In this document: positions 59,630-64,000 of the stretch, piece after piece
How positions within the stretch are numbered: position 1 is the stretch's first letter
Layout: every line of letters begins with the position of its first letter
Notes under the pieces: generated by a model
Databases searched by the model: none
Told to the model about the DNA's origin: nothing
Seen by the model: the letters and a program-made list of their open reading frames with translations, nothing else
Position numbers and translations under genes: made by a program
Assembly: GCA_032717465.1 (NCBI GenBank)
Contig: CM064655.1
Location: forward strand, 14,732,652-14,796,651
Direction of reading: 5' to 3'
DNA length: 64,000 nt
From: Coenobita brevimanus
Lineage: Eukaryota; Arthropoda; Malacostraca; Decapoda; Coenobitidae

Positions 59630-60700
59630 TTAACCCCTTCATAGCAGCCGGCCTTGAACAACACTTTGTTGTACCAGTGTCAGTGTGTTCTGGTGTCAAC
59701 ATCTTTTTCCATATGAAGTTGTAGTATCACACATTTTACATAATAATTTTTAAAGCTGTTTAGTCATATAACAGTGTGTAATGAAGTGTGAATGATGAAC
59801 AACCAAATATCATTTCGCTGTTAGCTGTGGTATAGGAAGAAGGTGGATGGCAGACCACAAGGGCCACCCTGTTTCAATTATAAAAAGAAGGTTAGGAGAA
59901 GTGAAAAGATATCTGAATAAGTGCGTAAGTGTAAAGTCCTGGGGAACCATTTATTATGTTGGTATATGTGAATGTACTTAATACCATTTTATAGAGGTGT
60001 ATAATGTGCTAGTAGAGTTGTCATTTATCTCTACTTTTTGCATAAGCCCAGAGTATATGTAATGCTCGGCACCTCACTTTTTAGCTGACCTAAGCACCGC
60101 GCCCTTGTCCGGCTCGGTGACTGTACAGCGTCAGAGAGATCGCTTTACAGTTATAAAGGGAGGTGGTGTCGCTCCTACATATCTCTCGGGTCGCAGTTAT
60201 ATTATTCTGTACCCAATAAAGAGAGATTTAATCTGCTCATTTCTGTCACCTTACGCTACCACTTAATAACAGACCAGCTTCCACCTTCTCGTGGCAGAGG
60301 ACCTTTGGTGGGAAGTGTCGGGCAGTGACGGCGAGTAGCTGACGTGTACTACAGACAGTGTCGTCGATCCAACACGGGGGTCTAATTATACTATAGAGCA
60401 GAACACTTAATATGTAGTCAACTGCTACTCCATAACGGCTACATTAAATTGGTGGCCAGCAGTGCGACGATACATTTTATTGGTGCTAGCGGTGGCATGA
60501 TATTTAGTGCTAGCCGTGTACCGATACAAGTGTCGTTGAGTTAGGGAGTGCTATAAAATACTGCGAACAATTATGGGAAAGGAACGAAGGTCATTGGTAC
60601 ATTTACATGACCCCACTCTACCATCCCAAGCACTCAGGCATTCACTTCATGCCAGATGTTTTCACTGATGTTTACATGTTAATGTAACATGCTCCCTAAT
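59630..60700. repeat. TTAA-type repeat (family P), split by a solo LTR
   Basis: TTAACCCCTTCATAGCAGCC starts at 59630. The copy proceeds to cagtgtcagtg at 59685, is interrupted by 843 bp, and resumes at 60529 with agtgtcgttgagttagggag, running to the ctccctaatttattaattc region. The right terminus could not be fixed. Confidence 0.7.
59686..60528 (+). mobile_element. Solo LTR, TG...CA, with 4-bp target duplication
   Basis: The insert starts TGTTCTGGTGTC and ends CGATACA, with AGTG on both sides (59682-59685 and 60529-60532). The uninterrupted paralogue at 59448-59618 has a single AGTG at this place. Inside are TATAAAGG (60152) and AATAAA (60215), fitting promoter and polyadenylation signals on the plus strand. 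There is no coding sequence. TG...CA ends and a 4-bp duplication suit an LTR retrotransposon reduced to one LTR by recombination; the superfamily cannot be told. Confidence 0.72.
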
Positions 60701-61356
60701 TTATTAATTCTTTCACGAGTCATATCAAATCACATGATGGGTTTTGGACAAAAAAAAAAAAAAAAAAGCCAGGTGCGCCAAACGAGTCTTTCCACACTGT
60801 CACGGGGGGGGTTTTGATATTAGGGTAAATACCCAATTAAATGGAATAAATAGCCAATAGATCACCAGTCTGTTGTTGAGAGGAAAAGAATATACAGGTA
60901 CTATATACCCCAATATACAATACCCCAAGATGCGATCCCAGCTTAGCGATGGGGGTACACATATCACCATACTCCACTAGATGATGGTCGCGCCTGGTTT
61001 AATCATGGGCCCTCCAATGTCGCGTCCATAGGCGATAGGCTGAAATTTTGAATCACGAGCGTCCCCATGGCCAGCTGAGCCCGCCCTTCTCCCAAGATGC
61101 GCAGAAACTCTCACACAGGCCCCTAACCCATCGCTCACCTCAAGCTCACCCATATCGTTCCCCTCGCTCTGGCCATCTCAGAGTGAGGAACTTTCTTGCG
61201 CTCACTCACCACGCGTCGTGTTGCTTCACTAACGTTACGCAAGTTGCTATCGTAGTGTGTCGTAACTGAGTACAAGCAGTGCCGTGAGTAGAGCTGTGAT
61301 AGTAATTGTGTGTGGATTGTGATTTTGTGTGATTTTTGACCTAAATAAGTGTGATC

Positions 61357-63968
61357 ATGTCTGGTAAGGTGCTGCATGTGGTAGGGCTAGTGGTGGTTCC
61401 AGTGGAGGCCCTAGTCGGGGTGGTAGGCAGCCTGCTAGTGTTGGTGCTGGCAATGTTCTCGTGAAGGGTCTGCATAAAACTGTGTCTCTAGATGTCAAAC
61501 TAGATATTCTTAAGTGCCACGAAAAAGACAAGGGTGCATATGCTATCACCTCAGCTCTCCACCTGGCCCAATCAACTGTCTCTACCATCATCAAGAAAGG
61601 GGAGGCCATTAAGGCTGCTGCTGGGGAGGTTGCAATCTTATCTGCCTCCCGTATCACCCACCACAGAGAGCCTGTGATGATGGAACTGGAGCAGATGCTC
61701 CACATGTGGGTGGAGGACCAGAACAGGAGGAAGGCACCCATGAGTCAGGCAATTATTTGCACCAAGGTTCTCTCACTACAGGACAAAATCAAAATGAAGC
61801 GGGACCTGGATGCTAGTGAGACCTTCAAGGATGGCCATGGGTGGTTTGACCGCTTCAAGAGGTGAGCTAATCTCCACCATGTGAAGATGTACGGTGAGGC
61901 AGCGAGTACGGATATGGTGGTGGCAGCAGCATTTCCTGATGAGTTGAAACGTGTCATTGCAGAGGGTGGCTACAGTGCGAAGCAGATCTTGAATTTTGAC
62001 AAGATTAGGCTCTTTTAGAAGAGAATGTCCTCAAAGACACTCCTTGCAACAGAGGAAAAGTCTACGCCAGGGTTCAAGGCCTTGAAGGACCGGCTTACAC
62101 TGCTGCTGGGGGGCAATGCCGAGGGTGACCTCAAATTAATGCCGCTCCTTGTCTACCACTCTGAGAACTCCATGGCTCTGTTGGGGTATGTTAAAGAAAA
62201 TCTTGGGGTGATCTGGAAGTCCAAGAAGAAGACCTGGCTGACTTCCAATATCTGTTCATCATATTTCCACTCGTACCTCTCTCATATCCTGAAGAGGTAT
62301 GCCTCCATGGAGAATTTGGCAAACAGATTTCTCGTGGTGGTAGACAACGCGCCTAGCCACCCTCCCGCAATGAAGAAGTGGACAAGCATCACTGAAGTGG
62401 TGTTCCTGCCCCCCAACACCATGTTGCTGTTGCAACCCATGGACCAAGGTGTGATCGACTCTTAAAGCGTATTGCCTCCGCCACACTATGTAGCAGTTGG
62501 TGAGGGCCTGTGACAGTGACAATAAGATGATAGTGAAAAAGTTCTGGAAAGGCTACAATATAAGCCATGCCACAGAGAACATCACTGCAGTGTGATGGGA
62601 ACTTAGCCCGTCCACCATGAACGATGTGTGGCAGAAGCTGTGGCCGGAGTGTATGCACTCCTTCACCGATTTACCCAAGGGCATGCAAGCTCTGCCAGTG
62701 CAGCGTGTGCGGCAGAAAATTGTTGAAATGTCGTATGAGGTGGGCTTCAGGGAGGTCGACGAGGAGGAGTGAAAGCCACAGGGAGGAGCTCAACAATGAC
62801 GAGCTCTTCAACATGGACATTCAGTGGATGCAACAAGAGGCACAGGAGGAGGAGGTCATCCCTGAAGTGCAAGCCCTCAATATGACAATTCTGAGGGAGA
62901 TGCTGACCAAGCCGGATGAGATCATCATGCTGATGTGCACACACGACCCTCTCCCAAGATGAAGCAGGGACACAGCTAATCGGCTGGAGGAGGGGATAAA
63001 GGTGTACAGGAAAATGCTGGAGGAAAAGAAGAGGGTGGCCAGGCAGACTACAAGCACTGCCTTTTTCAAACAGACCCCCACCACTACAAGCAGACTACAA
63101 GCACTGCCTTTTTCAAACAGACCCCCGCCACAAAGGATCTCCCCAGCCCTCAACGAGCAGAGCATCTCTCCAGCCTTCAACGAGCAAAGCATATCCTGAG
63201 CCTTCAACCAGCAGAGCATCTCCCTTGCCTTCAACCGGCAGAGCATCTCTCCAGCCTTCATCCAGCAGAGCATCACCCCAGACTTCAACCAGCAGAGCAT
63301 CTCCCCAGCCTTCAACCAGCAGAGCATCTCCCCAGTCACTGACCAGCAGAGAAACACTCAGGGTCTCATCCCAACAAGATAAGTGCTCAGCCCCTAGTGC
63401 TGGACCTAACCTCAAGCCGATCCTCATCTCCCGTGTCACCTGTGTCTCCACTGTGGCACTCCGCCACTCCATCATTGCCTTCCTTGCTCCAGCCTCCATC
63501 TCCCTCACCATTTCAGCCACTGTCTTTGTCTCTCTCGCCACGATGTGAGCCACCTCATCTGACTCTATCGCTACCTCATCAGTCATCACAGTGGTCTCCC
63601 TCGCCACCTCACCAGTCATCACAGCTGTCTCCCTCACCACCTCCTCTGTCATTGCATCGCATTCCATTGCAACCCCCAGAGCCATCACATCGCACCCCAT
63701 TACCATCATCTGAGCCATCGCATTGCACCCCACCACCACTGCTCGAGTCATCGCATCACAGTCCATCGCCACCCCCAGAGCCAGTACATTAGTCTCCCAC
63801 TACGATCACCCCACCTCGCCAGGCTTCCCCCTGCCTCTGACCCTCCCACAGATATGGGGTTTGAGGGCTTTGAGGAGGATGAGTGCTAGGGAGCACTACA
63901 AGTCCCCTAGCCTCAGGGAGGATAGCAAGGATGATGACCAGGACTGGACATGGACTTACAAGAAGTGA
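61357..63968 (+). pseudogene. Tigger/Jerky (CENP-B-like DDE) transposase pseudogene
   Basis: It starts MSGK at 61357; a frameshift leads into a GGSSGGPSRGGRQP linker and the helix-turn-helix region VSLDVKLDILKCHEKDKGAY. The CENP-B block holds ETFKDGHGWFDRFKR. The DDE core shows the first Asp in ILNFDKIRLF (family usually DETGLFWK; a TAG replaces the Trp codon), the second in FLVVVDNAPSHPP (about 62341) and the third in LLLQPMDQGVIDS, immediately before a stop. The C-terminal part is Pro/Ser-rich with tandem repeats and ends near DDDQDWTWTYKK. About eight stops or shifts in all. Longer than usual because of the repeats. Confidence 0.85.
63154..63356 (+). repeat. 27-bp minisatellite encoding a 9-residue repeat
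   Basis: About seven and a half units of cagcagagcatctccccagccttcaac-like sequence, read in one frame as SRASPQPST. Since the unit is a multiple of three, the frame is kept across the array. A 46-bp direct duplication (gactacaagcactgcctttt, 63047 and 63086) precedes it and a 33-bp Ser/Pro/His-coding repeat follows near 63670-63780. Confidence 0.85.
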
Positions 63969-64000
63969 TGAGAGGCATTTGATATTTTCTATTTTTTATG

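Larger units (their letters stand above)
60895..64000 (+). mobile_element. Tigger-type transposon, right end outside the window
   Basis: Left end CAGGTACTATATACCCCAAT after TA (60893-60894), 5' region with conserved-looking sequence to 61356, then a transposase pseudogene that is nearly complete. The right terminus would lie beyond 64000. Its left end resembles that of the split element at 54986. Confidence 0.8.

Overview
This looks like one intronic stretch of an arthropod nuclear genome, most plausibly a decapod crustacean (inference). The support is: arthropod-type transposable elements of many classes, long (TG)n/(TA)n tracts, short exons with GT-AG borders in very long introns, and no compact or operon-like coding. 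Almost every long reading frame belongs to a decayed mobile element.

The host gene is on the minus strand. Three exons at 43767-43974, 39035-39226 and 12513-12718 have GT-AG borders and fitting phases (0/1, 1/1, 1/0). Joined in that order they encode a continuous part of a kinesin-3 motor of the KIF13/Khc-73 type, C-terminal to the stalk. The introns are 4,540 and 26,316 bp. I found no further exons, so the window is the interior of this gene.

Layout. 1-5 kb: a TTAA-flanked piggyBac-like non-autonomous element carrying a 5S-derived SINE, a Tc1 element with one internal stop, and a tRNA-like SINE. 5-12.4 kb: a poly(A) LINE, an RTE-like LINE with a PHD finger, and a third LINE fragment. 12.5 kb: kinesin exon. 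14.6-25.1 kb: a piggyBac transposase pseudogene, LINE fragments with a tRNA SINE, and a nearly full-length RNase H-bearing I-group LINE. 25.1-33.2 kb: a Jerky/Tigger-type transposon, a hAT element with 8-bp target duplication, and a 0.86-kb Tigger-type element carrying two nested insertions. 33.4-35.6 kb: a decayed gene of an unnamed recurrent protein family. 35.8-43.4 kb: a pogo-like element, SINEs, a second Tc1 copy, microsatellites, a kinesin exon, and LINE pieces in opposite orientations. 43.8 kb: kinesin exon. 44-59 kb: mainly RTE-type LINEs on both strands with SINEs and small Tigger-like elements. 59.4-60.7 kb: TTAA-type repeats, one split by a TG...CA solo LTR. 60.9-64 kb: a second, incomplete Tigger-type transposon.

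The elements are related to one another. SINEs carry the 3' end, and apparently part of the 5' leader, of the RTE LINEs. A small non-autonomous Tigger element shares ends and interior with a transposase-bearing one. Several insertions can be dated relative to each other because an uninterrupted paralogue of the target lies in the same window. No intact transposase or complete LINE was seen, so the region reads as an archive of past transposition rather than a working system.
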